A DNA stretch of 32,898 bases from Mordavella massiliensis (GCF_016902415.1 NZ_JACJLV010000029.1:1-32898); one strand, 5' to 3'. Positions 17,108 to 24,268 are shown, numbered from the stretch's first letter. Made by a program: numbers and translations. Notes: a model not told the origin generated them from the sequence alone.

Positions 17108-19813
17108 TTATTCTTCCAGATCGGTCCTGCCCAGGCGGATATCTTCCATGTGCCCCGCCAGGTCTTCATCCATATGGTCGAACAGGTAATTCCGGCTGCT
17201 GCCATGCTTCTCCAGATATTCTTCCCTGAGCTGCCGGCGCATGATCTTAATATCTTCTTCAAATTCTCTGGCTGAGATCAGGGTGCCGCCCTGTCCCAGC
17301 GTCACCACCTGCTCCACGCCGTCGGAAGTTACCACTGTTACGTGATATTTCCGCCCGATCTCATGGACCACCTTTTCGATATACTGATCCGCCGTCTCCG
17401 CTTCCTTCGTATAGACCACATGGATATTGTGGTACTTCATGATCTCCATCTGCTCGCCCTCTACCTGATAGGCGTCGTAGACCAGGATCACCTGGCAGCC
17501 CTTATATCCCTGATAATTGCAGAGAATGTCCATCAGCTTGTGGCGTGCTCCGGAGATATTGACTTTTGCCAGTTCTTTTAAGTCTTCCCAGGCAAAGATC
17601 ACATTATAGCCGTCTACCAGAAGATACTCTGTCTGAACCGGACGTTTTTTCTTTTCCTTCTCTTCCGCAGGCGCGGCGACTCTTCGCTTCCATCCTTCCT
17701 GGTTCCTGCGCTCCACTTTCCCGTAGGTGCGGATGAAAATTTCTTCCAGCTCTTTCTCGTCTTCTCCCCAGACGGCCTGTGTCTCCTTTCTCCGGGTCGC
17801 GGCCGTCTCTTCCGCCTGCCTTTGCTGCTTCTGGTACGCAGGCAGATGCATGTGATCCGGCACTTCCTGCCAGGGCACAAAATATCCCGCGCCGTGGGAA
17901 CAGAAAATGGATCCGGAAGGATTTTCTTCATCCCGGTCCGGTTCATACCCGATCCGCGCAAGGACTTCCTCCTGGCTGCGGCACACATCATAACCCCGGA
18001 AGGTACAGGTCAGGTGTCCTCTTCCTCTGGTGTAGGCAGCTGTTTCCCTTGCATAGTCCCGCATGGCCGCCACCGGCGCCCGGCCCTTAAGGACCGTCAT
18101 TTCCTTCTCCTGCACAGGGGGCTCACATTCGCCGCCCATGTTCTGGATATCTGTCAGCGCACGGCCCGTCATTTCCACAGGAACCTCCAGATAAAATTCA
18201 TAATAAGGTTCCAGAAGGATGCTGTCCGCCTGCATCAGTCCCTGGCGGACAGCCCGGTAAGTGGCCTGCCGGAAGTCTCCGCCCTCGGTATGTTTCAGAT
18301 GCGCTTTTCCTGCCGTCAGCGTGATCTTCATATCTGTAATGGCGGACCCGGTCAGCACGCCCCTGTGGACCTTCTCTCCCAGATGGGTCAGGATCAGCCG
18401 CTGCCAGTTCAGGCTTAACTGGTCCTCGCTGCAGACGCTGGCAAAGCGAAGGCCACTGCCCCGCTCTCCCGGCTCCAGCAGAAGATGGACTTCCGCATAA
18501 TGGCGCAGAGGCTCATAATGCCCCACTCCTTCCACCGTATTCAAAATCGTCTCTTTATAGACCACCCGGCCGGTATCAAAGTTTACTTCTACGCCAAACC
18601 GGTCCAGGATCAGGCTTCTTAAGATCTCGATCTGCACCTCGCCCATCAGCCGCACATAGATCTCGCCCAGTTCTTCTTCCCAGACCACGCGCAGCATGGG
18701 TTCCTCTTCTTCCAGGCACCGCATATTCTGAAGCATCCGGTGGATGTCCGTCCCTTCCGGCAGTTCCAGCTTATACTCCAGCACCGGTTCCAGATACGGA
18801 TCTTCCGTATCTGTTTCCTCGCCCAGCCCTTCTCCCGGCCAGGTAGAGGAAAGCCCCGTCAAGGCGCAGACGCTGCCCGCCCTTGCCTCCTGGAGCATCT
18901 CGTACTTTTCCCCGGAATACAGGCGGATCTGGTCGATCTTTTCTTCCCAGGGTGTTTCATCCCTTCCGGTTCCTGCAAGCAGTTCCTTGACTCTTAGTCT
19001 GCCGCCGGTGATCTTTACATGAGTCAGCCGGTTCCCCTGACTGTCCCTGGAGATCTTAAAGACTTTGGCTCCAAATGCTTCCGGACAATCCGGCTCCCGG
19101 GAATAGGCGGCCAGTCCATTTAAGAGTTCCGCCACACCCTCGATCTTCAGAGCCGAACCAAAGAAGCAGGGAAATACTTTCCTCTCTGCCGTCATCCGGC
19201 AGATCTCTTCTCTCTCTACGGTTCCATGTTCCAGGTAATGCTCCATGACCTCCTCATCACAGAGCGCCAGCTCCTCCAGAAACTGCTCTCTGGCTTCTCC
19301 GGCCGCAGGCCCTGCCCCGTCTCCAAAATCCACGCAGCCGCTGTCCAGCTGGCTTTTCAGTTCCCGCATCCGCTCTTCCCGGTCCGTTCCCGGCTGATCC
19401 ATCTTATTGACGAACAGAAAAACAGGGATCTGATACCGCTCCAGAAGCTTCCACAGCGTCCGGGTATGTCCCTGGACTCCGTCAGCCCCGCTGATCACCA
19501 GGATTGCGTAATCCAGCACCTGCAGCACCCGCTCCATCTCCGCCGAAAAGTCCACATGCCCCGGCGTATCCAGGAGGGTGATCCTAATATCCTCCCACTG
19601 CATCAGCGCCTGCTTGGAGAAAATGGTGATCCCTCTTTTTTTCTCCAGTTCATAAGTATCCAGATAGGCATCCTGATTGTCCACCCGGCCCGGCTTCCTG
19701 ATCCGGCCGCAAAGATAGAGCAGGGCCTCCGACAGCGTGGTCTTCCCCGCATCTACATGGGCCAGAACGCCCAGGGTAATCTGTTTTATTTGATGTTCAG
19801 ACGTATTTTCCAT
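17108..19813 (-). CDS. Tet(M)/EF-G-like ribosomal GTPase fused to a C-terminal Rae1/YacP-type NYN endoribonuclease
   Basis: A 901-aa protein. Residues 1 to about 640 match the layout of ribosomal-protection GTPases: G1 AHVDAGKTT (18-26), switch I RGITI, G3 DTPGH (82-86), G4 NKMD (136-139), G5 GSALKIEG, then EF-G-like domains II-V ending YTRGRGHLTCTFRGYDVC. A charged linker (about 640-723) follows. Residues 724-901 form an NYN domain resembling Bacillus Rae1/YacP: LLVDGYNVIFAW (D734), VYDAYQV (D780), KEAETADQYIE (D809), VTSDGVEQ (D831), GQGGTLISAREF. Rae1 cuts mRNA in the ribosomal A site; Tet(M)-like factors enter the same site. The fusion suggests a GTPase-delivered A-site nuclease. True Tet(M) is about 640 aa, so tetracycline resistance should not be assumed. 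It lies 52 nt after the upstream gene, probably in the same transcript. Confidence 0.92.
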   Translation of the reverse strand: MENTSEHQIKQITLGVLAHVDAGKTTLSEALLYLCGRIRKPGRVDNQDAYLDTYELEKKRGITIFSKQALMQWEDIRITLLDTPGHVDFSAEMERVLQVLDYAILVISGADGVQGHTRTLWKLLERYQIPVFLFVNKMDQPGTDREERMRELKSQLDSGCVDFGDGAGPAAGEAREQFLEELALCDEEVMEHYLEHGTVEREEICRMTAERKVFPCFFGSALKIEGVAELLNGLAAYSREPDCPEAFGAKVFKISRDSQGNRLTHVKITGGRLRVKELLAGTGRDETPWEEKIDQIRLYSGEKYEMLQEARAGSVCALTGLSSTWPGEGLGEETDTEDPYLEPVLEYKLELPEGTDIHRMLQNMRCLEEEEPMLRVVWEEELGEIYVRLMGEVQIEILRSLILDRFGVEVNFDTGRVVYKETILNTVEGVGHYEPLRHYAEVHLLLEPGERGSGLRFASVCSEDQLSLNWQRLILTHLGEKVHRGVLTGSAITDMKITLTAGKAHLKHTEGGDFRQATYRAVRQGLMQADSILLEPYYEFYLEVPVEMTGRALTDIQNMGGECEPPVQEKEMTVLKGRAPVAAMRDYARETAAYTRGRGHLTCTFRGYDVCRSQEEVLARIGYEPDRDEENPSGSIFCSHGAGYFVPWQEVPDHMHLPAYQKQQRQAEETAATRRKETQAVWGEDEKELEEIFIRTYGKVERRNQEGWKRRVAAPAEEKEKKKRPVQTEYLLVDGYNVIFAWEDLKELAKVNISGARHKLMDILCNYQGYKGCQVILVYDAYQVEGEQMEIMKYHNIHVVYTKEAETADQYIEKVVHEIGRKYHVTVVTSDGVEQVVTLGQGGTLISAREFEEDIKIMRRQLREEYLEKHGSSRNYLFDHMDEDLAGHMEDIRLGRTDLEE

Positions 19814-19865
19814 GAAAATACCCCACTTTCTTTATTCCCTGATGGACCGCCGGTTTTCCTTCCAC

Positions 19866-20471
19866 TCACGAAAGGGAAATGCCGATCAATCCGCCTTTTT
19901 CCTCGTATCCGGTCTCCCACAGATCTTCCAGCAGAAAGCTGGACGCTTCCCCATAGGTGGCAACCGTGATCCGGAAGCCTTCTTTTGTCTCCTCGTATCC
20001 ATAGCACAAAAACCAGTGCCAGGTAAAGTCTTTATAACAGGTCTTCTTGTGTTTCAGCATCAGATAAGGCACCGGAAATCCGCTGTCAATCTGCTGCCGG
20101 ATAAAGGTTTCTGCCTCCCGGGCGCTCCGCTCCCCGGAAAACTCCTGAAGCCGGAGTTTTTTCTCGCCAGCGTCCTGGAGATACCGGCCAAACCCTTCCG
20201 TAAACATCCACAGCTTACTTACCCCGCCCACTCTGGGCTTCAGATAAGGCTTCATCCGCATGGCAAACCGGACGTATTCCTCTCTGGTCAGATTCTGCGG
20301 ATCAAAGGGATAGAGATTCGTCATGCCTTTTCTCCGGGCCAGATCGATACAGCAGTCACAGGCCGTGGCCGCCGCGCAGCCTCCCATATACATGACCACA
20401 TTCTGGAACCAGTCCTGATTGCCGCCTACACCGCCGTCAATTGTAAAATAATCCAATTCCTTTTTCTTCAT
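19866..20471 (-). CDS. Putative papain-fold (C39-like) cysteine peptidase-related protein
   Basis: A 201-aa protein that I cannot assign to a named family. It shows a pattern compatible with papain-like/C39 folds: an N-terminal GGNQDWFQNVVMYMGGCAAATA, where Cys follows a Gly pair and heads a helix, and a later FTWHWFLCYGYEE, where a His starts a beta strand as in catalytic HW-(V/L)-x-GY motifs. A DSGFPVPYLMLKHK strand lies between. There is no signal peptide. Several extra cysteines (CDCC) follow the putative nucleophile. AAGGA precedes the ATG. It is the first gene of a two-gene unit with the GTPase-nuclease fusion. Peptidase activity is inference only. Confidence 0.6.
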   Translation of the reverse strand: MKKKELDYFTIDGGVGGNQDWFQNVVMYMGGCAAATACDCCIDLARRKGMTNLYPFDPQNLTREEYVRFAMRMKPYLKPRVGGVSKLWMFTEGFGRYLQDAGEKKLRLQEFSGERSAREAETFIRQQIDSGFPVPYLMLKHKKTCYKDFTWHWFLCYGYEETKEGFRITVATYGEASSFLLEDLWETGYEEKGGLIGISLS

Positions 20472-20504
20472 AGAAATCCTTCGTTTCCACTCCTGACTTT
20501 TCTC

Positions 20505-20533
20505 ATTCTAACATCCTGTCCTGCATTTTACAA
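20505..20533 (-). promoter_or_regulatory. Promoter for the papain-like / GTPase-nuclease operon
   Basis: On the minus strand TTGTAA (plus 20528-20533), a 17-nt spacer, TAGAAT (plus 20505-20510). It lies 34 nt before the start at 20471, between the TetR gene and this unit. Confidence 0.65.
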
Positions 20534-20543
20534 TTTCCCGGAA

Positions 20544-21158
20544 TCATTTTCCAGAATCCTTCTGTTCTTCGCCTTCTCCTACCACCACATCGGAACGCAG
20601 GATATCGGTAAGCAGCGCCCTGCATTCCCCCCGGATCTGCTCCAGCGGCGTTTTTTCCTGATGGCACTCATTGATAAATCCAAGAAGCCCGAAACAGACA
20701 AATCCTGCGATCTTCCGGGCCGAATACTTCAGTTTCAGGTTCCGCTGTTCGATATGGCTGGTGTGCTGCTCCACAGTGTCCAGCACGATATTATAAAAGG
20801 CAAAGGCAAGGTACGGATTCTTCTCCGGGTCAGTATGCCGGAAAAAATCAAACCTGGCATAATAAAGATCCAGGATGGTGTCCAGCACATTGACATACCC
20901 CTGCACTACGCTGCCGGAGGGATTATACTCCTGCTGCCTTCGCCGGTAATCCGCATAGCCGATCTCCTGCATATCGGCAAAAATGTCGTCCACCAGGGCA
21001 AATTTATCACTGTAATGCGAATAAAAAGTAATCCTGCTGATGTCCGCGTTCTTACAAAGCTCTGTGATAGACACCTGGTCAAACGTCTCCTCTTTGAGCA
21101 TCTTGATCAATGTGGTTTTCAGCGTCTTTTTCGTTTTCCGGATCCGCTTGTCTTCCAT
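20544..21158 (-). CDS. TetR/AcrR family transcriptional regulator
   Basis: A 204-aa protein. Residues 5-55 form a TetR helix-turn-helix (KTKKTLKTTLIKMLKEETFDQVSITELCKNADISRITFYSHYSDKFALVDDI). The C-terminal ligand-binding part is all-helical and unassigned, resembling the TetR_C_7 type group (Firmicutes DhaS-like regulators). It is divergent from degV across a 189-bp region that contains a perfect 7-bp inverted repeat just downstream of the degV promoter, a likely operator. The SD is poor: AAGGA sits only about 3 nt from the ATG, and a GGAG lies 13 nt away. Its target could be degV, itself, or the downstream operon. Confidence 0.88.
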   Translation of the reverse strand: MEDKRIRKTKKTLKTTLIKMLKEETFDQVSITELCKNADISRITFYSHYSDKFALVDDIFADMQEIGYADYRRRQQEYNPSGSVVQGYVNVLDTILDLYYARFDFFRHTDPEKNPYLAFAFYNIVLDTVEQHTSHIEQRNLKLKYSARKIAGFVCFGLLGFINECHQEKTPLEQIRGECRALLTDILRSDVVVGEGEEQKDSGK

Positions 21159-21214
21159 TTCCTTACACTTTCTCCTGTCTGTATAATTAGCTTACATATT
21201 CCCGTTATTGTTTC

Positions 21215-21243
21215 TTGAGGTTCGTACTTCAGTCTGCTATAAT
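21215..21243 (+). promoter_or_regulatory. Promoter of degV
   Basis: TTGAGG (21215-21220), a 17-nt spacer, TATAAT (21238-21243). The transcription start would fall near 21250, immediately at the inverted repeat. Confidence 0.7.
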
Positions 21244-21250
21244 TTTAACA

Positions 21251-21267
21251 CCTGTTAAAATAACAGG
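21251..21267. promoter_or_regulatory. Candidate operator (perfect inverted repeat)
   Basis: CCTGTTA-AAA-TAACAGG, a perfect 7-bp inverted repeat with a 3-bp centre. A further CCTGTAAAG half-site-like sequence begins at 21271. Its place at the +1 region of the degV promoter, next to a divergent TetR gene, makes it a good candidate TetR binding site. Confidence 0.6.
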
Positions 21268-21347
21268 CAACCTGTAAAGTAATCATTTTATCCATATTTT
21301 TTTATGCCTGGAAACACGAAATATCAGAGTTAGAGAGGGGATAAGAA

Positions 21348-22220
21348 ATGTCAGAAATCGCGATCATGACAGACAGCAACAGCGGCATCATGCCCGCTGA
21401 AGGAGAAAAAGCCGGCATCCATGTGATCCCGATGCCGATCCTCATTGATGAACGCACGTATTATGAAGGATACGATATTACAACTGAAGAATTCTATGAA
21501 AAACTGACCCGCGGCGTATCAGCCACCACTTCCCAGCCGTCCCCGGCTGCAGTGATCGACATGTGGCGGTCTCTTCTAAAGACCCACGATGAAGTCGTCT
21601 TCATCCCCATGTCCAGCGGTTTAAGCAACACCTGCCAGACCGCGGCCGTACTGGCCCGGGACGAAGAATTTGCAGGCAGGGTGCACGTGGTAGACAATCA
21701 CCGGATTTCCGTCACTCAGGCCCAGTCTGTTTACGACGCCAGGATCCTTGCCAAAACCTGCAATAGCGGAAGCAAGATCAAAGAAATCCTGGAAAAAGAA
21801 AGCCTGGACGCCACGATCTACATCGCGGTCGACACCCTGGAATATCTGAAAAAAGGCGGCCGCATCACGCCGGCAGCCGCAGCCGTCGGCACCGTCCTCA
21901 ACCTGAAGCCGGTCCTTACCATCCAGGGGGACAAACTGGACGCCTGCGCGAAAACCCGCGGAATCAAAACCGCCTTCAAAACCATGTGCAAAGCTTTGGA
22001 AAAAGACATCCGCACAAGATTTGGCGGCACTTATGAACACCGCCAGTTAAAAATCGGCATGGCCACTACATTTTCCGACGAAGAAAAACTTTCCTACTTC
22101 CGGGACGAGCTGACCAGCTGTTTCCCGGACCTGGAACTCTTCGCCGCGCCCCTCACCATGAGCATCGGCTGCCACGTTGGCCCCGGCGCACTGGGGATCG
22201 GCGCATTTCTCGCTCATTAA
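21348..22220 (+). CDS. DegV family fatty-acid-binding protein
   Basis: A 290-aa protein with DegV-family features: TDSNSGIMP at the N-terminus, the ligand-pocket motif SATTSQPSPA, IPMSSGLSNTCQTA, the LEYLKKGGRI motif, and a C-terminal G-rich stretch SIGCHVGPGALGIGAF. Family members (FakB-type) bind fatty acids and present them to the kinase FakA; no fakA is in this window. The SD GAGAGGGG lies 7 nt before the ATG. It is controlled from its own promoter with an adjacent inverted-repeat operator, and is convergent with the aminopeptidase gene. Confidence 0.93.
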   Translation: MSEIAIMTDSNSGIMPAEGEKAGIHVIPMPILIDERTYYEGYDITTEEFYEKLTRGVSATTSQPSPAAVIDMWRSLLKTHDEVVFIPMSSGLSNTCQTAAVLARDEEFAGRVHVVDNHRISVTQAQSVYDARILAKTCNSGSKIKEILEKESLDATIYIAVDTLEYLKKGGRITPAAAAVGTVLNLKPVLTIQGDKLDACAKTRGIKTAFKTMCKALEKDIRTRFGGTYEHRQLKIGMATTFSDEEKLSYFRDELTSCFPDLELFAAPLTMSIGCHVGPGALGIGAFLAH

Positions 22221-22222
22221 TT

Positions 22223-22256
22223 GGGGACGGGGGATTTTCAGAAATCCCCCGTCCCC
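22223..22256. terminator. Perfect 15-bp hairpin between convergent genes
   Basis: GGGGACGGGGGATTT (22223-22237) pairs perfectly with AAATCCCCCGTCCCC (22242-22256) around the loop TCAG. It lies 3 nt after degV's stop and 6 nt before the stop of the aminopeptidase gene. It has no clear T tract, so it may be a dispersed palindromic (REP-like) element rather than a simple terminator. Confidence 0.6.
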
Positions 22257-22262
22257 CGTCAC

Positions 22263-23510
22263 TTATATGTTTCTCATGCAGTCTTCTATATCGGCGATCG
22301 TCCGCGGAATGTCTTTTGACAGGTTCTCGCAGCCGTCCTCCGTTACCAGGCAGTTGTCTTCTACCCTGAAGCCAATGCCCCATTCTTCATGATAAATTCC
22401 CACATCCACGCAGAACGCCATGCCCGGAGCGATGATCTCCGGTGTTTTTACCATGTCGTGTACGTCATATCCGATGTGATGGGCGCCGCCGTGCCACATG
22501 TAGGTGCCGATGTCTTCCCATTTCTCGCAGACTCCGGCGTCTTTTAACTGTTCATAATTGTACCGGCGGATTTCTGCGTCAACCTCTGCCATCTTCATGC
22601 CCGGTCTGATGATCTGGAACATGTGATCAGACGTGGCAAGCGCACAGTTATAAAGGAGTTTTTGCCGCTCCGTAAATTTCCCGTTGCAGGGCCAGCCTCT
22701 GGACACGTCGTTCACCAGTCCGTTCCAGCGCGCGCCTACATCGTTGAGGATCATGTCGCCGTCCTGCGCCTGTCCCTGATAGGCATAGTAGTGAATACAG
22801 AAATTATTTGCCCCTGCGGAAATGATGGGCGGAAAGCCGGTTCCTTCTGTGCCGTGCTGCCACAGTGCGTGCTCGAATTCCGCCTTGTACTGATACTCAT
22901 ACAGTCCCGGGCGGGATACTTTCATCATAGCCAGGATTCCTTCTTTGGTGATGGCTTCCGCCTTGCGGATCGCTTCGATTTCGCAGGGCTGTTTGATGGT
23001 GCGGAGTTTCCGCAGGATCATGGTGCCGTTCTCTATCTGCAGATACGGCCAGGCATCTTTTACGTCTCTTACAAACCGATGGGCTCTGGTATCAATATCC
23101 TCTGTGCTTTCTTTGTAAGTGTCTGCGTAAAGGAATGCATAGTTTCCGGAAACAGCCAGCCTGTGAAAATCTTTTTCAAAATTTTCTGCATAACCAAATG
23201 CTTCTGCCGCCGCTTTTTCCGCAGCCTCGGATTCTTTGGTTCTCTTCCCTGTCCAGCGCTCTGCAAATGCATCCGGTCTGCGAAGATACAGTTTTTCCCA
23301 TCCCGCTCCGGCACTGTCTTTTCCAAGCAGAAGAACCAGTCCCGGCTCTTCGATCCCGGTCAGATAAAGAAAATTGCGGTTCCCGAAGAAGTCATAATTT
23401 TCATCCGCCGACCTGCGGATCTCGTCCCCGGAGAAAAAAACGGCCAGTGAACCATTTTTCATCTCACGGATTACATTCTTACGATTACCGCTGTAATATT
23501 CCTTTTTCAT
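22263..23510 (-). CDS. Aminopeptidase P family (M24B, Xaa-Pro peptidase-like) protein
   Basis: A 415-aa protein with an AMP_N-type N-terminal domain (FFSGDEIRRSADENYDFFGNRNFLYLTGI) and a pita-bread catalytic domain. Metal-ligand stretches are ILNDVGARWNGLVNDVSRGWP (two Asp), MWHGGAHHIGYDVHD (His), and FCVDVGIYHEEWGIGFRVEDNCLVT (final Glu). The position that is Glu in the usual VEPG motif is Asp here (VDVG), an unusual ligand change that may alter metal use or activity. The start at 23510 has AAGGAAG upstream. The family cleaves the N-terminal residue from X-Pro peptides. It is transcribed from a full-consensus promoter, with a hairpin at the start of the transcript. Confidence 0.88.
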   Translation of the reverse strand: MKKEYYSGNRKNVIREMKNGSLAVFFSGDEIRRSADENYDFFGNRNFLYLTGIEEPGLVLLLGKDSAGAGWEKLYLRRPDAFAERWTGKRTKESEAAEKAAAEAFGYAENFEKDFHRLAVSGNYAFLYADTYKESTEDIDTRAHRFVRDVKDAWPYLQIENGTMILRKLRTIKQPCEIEAIRKAEAITKEGILAMMKVSRPGLYEYQYKAEFEHALWQHGTEGTGFPPIISAGANNFCIHYYAYQGQAQDGDMILNDVGARWNGLVNDVSRGWPCNGKFTERQKLLYNCALATSDHMFQIIRPGMKMAEVDAEIRRYNYEQLKDAGVCEKWEDIGTYMWHGGAHHIGYDVHDMVKTPEIIAPGMAFCVDVGIYHEEWGIGFRVEDNCLVTEDGCENLSKDIPRTIADIEDCMRNI

Positions 23511-23534
23511 GTCTCTTCCTTCTTTCGTAAAAAT

Positions 23535-23559
23535 ACTGGCTGGCTTTCCGTCAGCCAGT
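23535..23559 (-). promoter_or_regulatory. 5' leader hairpin of the aminopeptidase mRNA
   Basis: ACTGGCTG (23535-23542) pairs with CAGCCAGT (23552-23559) around a 9-nt loop. On the minus strand it is followed by ATTTTT. Given the promoter at 23563-23591 it would begin within a few nucleotides of the transcript's 5' end. It is either an mRNA-stabilising 5' stem-loop or a small attenuator. Confidence 0.55.
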
Positions 23560-23562
23560 CCT

Positions 23563-23591
23563 ATTATAGAGCATCCCCGTGGCTCTGTCAA
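23563..23591 (-). promoter_or_regulatory. Full-consensus sigma-A promoter of the aminopeptidase gene
   Basis: On the minus strand TTGACA (plus 23586-23591), exactly 17 nt, TATAAT (plus 23563-23568). Confidence 0.9.
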
Positions 23592-23644
23592 AGTCACCGG
23601 AAATGCCAAAAGGCACATTCCGGGATTGTAAGCGGTCGCCAGTA

Positions 23645-23677
23645 CAAAAAAATAAGAGCTCCTTCAGGAACTCTTAT
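23645..23677 (-). terminator. Terminator of tRNA-Arg
   Basis: ATAAGAG (23652-23658) pairs with CTCTTAT (23671-23677), extended by further pairs around the loop TGAA. On the minus strand a T7 run follows (plus 23645-23651). Confidence 0.88.
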
Positions 23678-23681
23678 CAAA

Positions 23682-23755
23682 CGTGGGCGAGAGGATTCGA
23701 ACCCCCGACCTTTTGGTCCGTAGCCAAACGCTCTATCCAGCTGAGCTACGCCCAC
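23682..23755 (-). tRNA. tRNA-Arg (anticodon ACG)
   Basis: A 74-nt cloverleaf on the minus strand. The acceptor stem is GTGGGCG/CGCCCAC. The D-arm begins GCTCAGCTGGATAGAGC. The anticodon stem is TTTGG/CCAAA with loop CTACGGA, giving anticodon ACG (read as ICG, for CGU/CGC/CGA). The T-arm has TTCGAAT. The 3' CCA is not encoded. A consensus promoter lies upstream and a terminator downstream. Confidence 0.97.
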
Positions 23756-23785
23756 ACAACTATGAACTTTTTCACAGCAAAAATA

Positions 23786-23814
23786 ATTATATTCTTACCC
23801 TCCGGATTTGTCAA
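23786..23814 (-). promoter_or_regulatory. Full-consensus promoter of tRNA-Arg
   Basis: On the minus strand TTGACA (plus 23809-23814), a 17-nt spacer, TATAAT (plus 23786-23791), about 30 nt before the mature 5' end. Confidence 0.9.
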
Positions 23815-23937
23815 TAGCTTTTCTCTAAAAATTAGTTTAAAATTTGTTTCTCCCGGCGATAGTTTTTCTTAAGATTTTTTAGAAACATTTCCAGATTCTG
23901 ACATACTTCCGCCACAATTCATGCGTATAATAAACTC

Positions 23938-24082
23938 ATCAACAAAAAGAAGACGGTAGTCGTACTTAACCGTGACTTGAATGTTTTGCATGATTACCGG
24001 CTTCGCCTAAAAACAACTAACATTTATATAGATTTATTTTTCATCCCTCTTTATGCCGGCGCCAAAAGCGCCGGCTTTTTTT
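23938..24082 (+). ncRNA. Candidate stand-alone small RNA of about 145 nt
   Basis: There is no credible ORF between the two tRNA genes, but a TATAAT (23926-23931, preceded by TGCG; no good -35) leads into a structured segment. That segment ends in a perfect terminator (24055-24082). CGGTAGTC (23954-23961) can pair with GATTACCG (23992-23999). Alternatively ACGGT (23953-23957) can pair with ACCGT (23969-23973), so two mutually exclusive 5' folds are possible. An A/T-rich unstructured stretch follows (24008-24050). The next plus-strand gene is tRNA-Ser, so it does not look like an mRNA leader. The 5' end is an estimate. I do not recognise a known RNA family. Confidence 0.45.
24055..24082 (+). 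terminator. Strong Rho-independent terminator of the candidate small RNA
   Basis: GCCGGCGC (24055-24062), loop CAAAA, GCGCCGGC (24068-24075), then T7. The T tract shows that it works on the plus strand. Confidence 0.93.
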
Positions 24083-24152
24083 CGTCCGGCCGTCTTCTCA
24101 CAAATAGGAGCTTTTCACAAATAAAGGCTTTCCTTTTCTTCCTGGTCTGTGC

Positions 24153-24158
24153 TATAAT
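24153..24158 (+). promoter_or_regulatory. -10 box of the tRNA-Ser promoter
   Basis: A perfect TATAAT 14 nt before the tRNA. The -35 region (about 24130) is T-rich but not close to consensus. Confidence 0.55.
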
Positions 24159-24172
24159 AGACCTCGTGATTT

Positions 24173-24260
24173 GGAGACGTATCGAAGTGGTCATAACGAG
24201 CTTGACTCGAAATCAAGTTGTCGGGCAACCGGCACGTGGGTTCGAATCCCACCGTCTCCG
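24173..24260 (+). tRNA. tRNA-Ser (anticodon CGA)
   Basis: An 88-nt class II tRNA. The acceptor stem is GGAGACG/CGTCTCC with discriminator G. The anticodon stem is CTTGA/TCAAG with loop CTCGAAA, giving anticodon CGA (UCG codons). It has a long variable arm (TTGTCGGGCAACCGGCAC) and a T-loop TTCGAAT. The 3' CCA is not encoded. Confidence 0.96.
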
Positions 24261-24268
24261 CTTATTAA

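Noticed and set aside
17108-19813. Calling this gene a tetracycline-resistance determinant
   Set aside because: True Tet(M/O/W) proteins are about 640 aa and lack an NYN nuclease. Composition is like that of neighbouring housekeeping genes, and no mobile element is adjacent.
19812-21218. 468-codon open frame on the plus strand
   Set aside because: It is antisense to the papain-like and TetR genes and crosses their intergenic promoter. The translation has no recognisable domain and no ribosome binding site; the recognised genes are on the minus strand.
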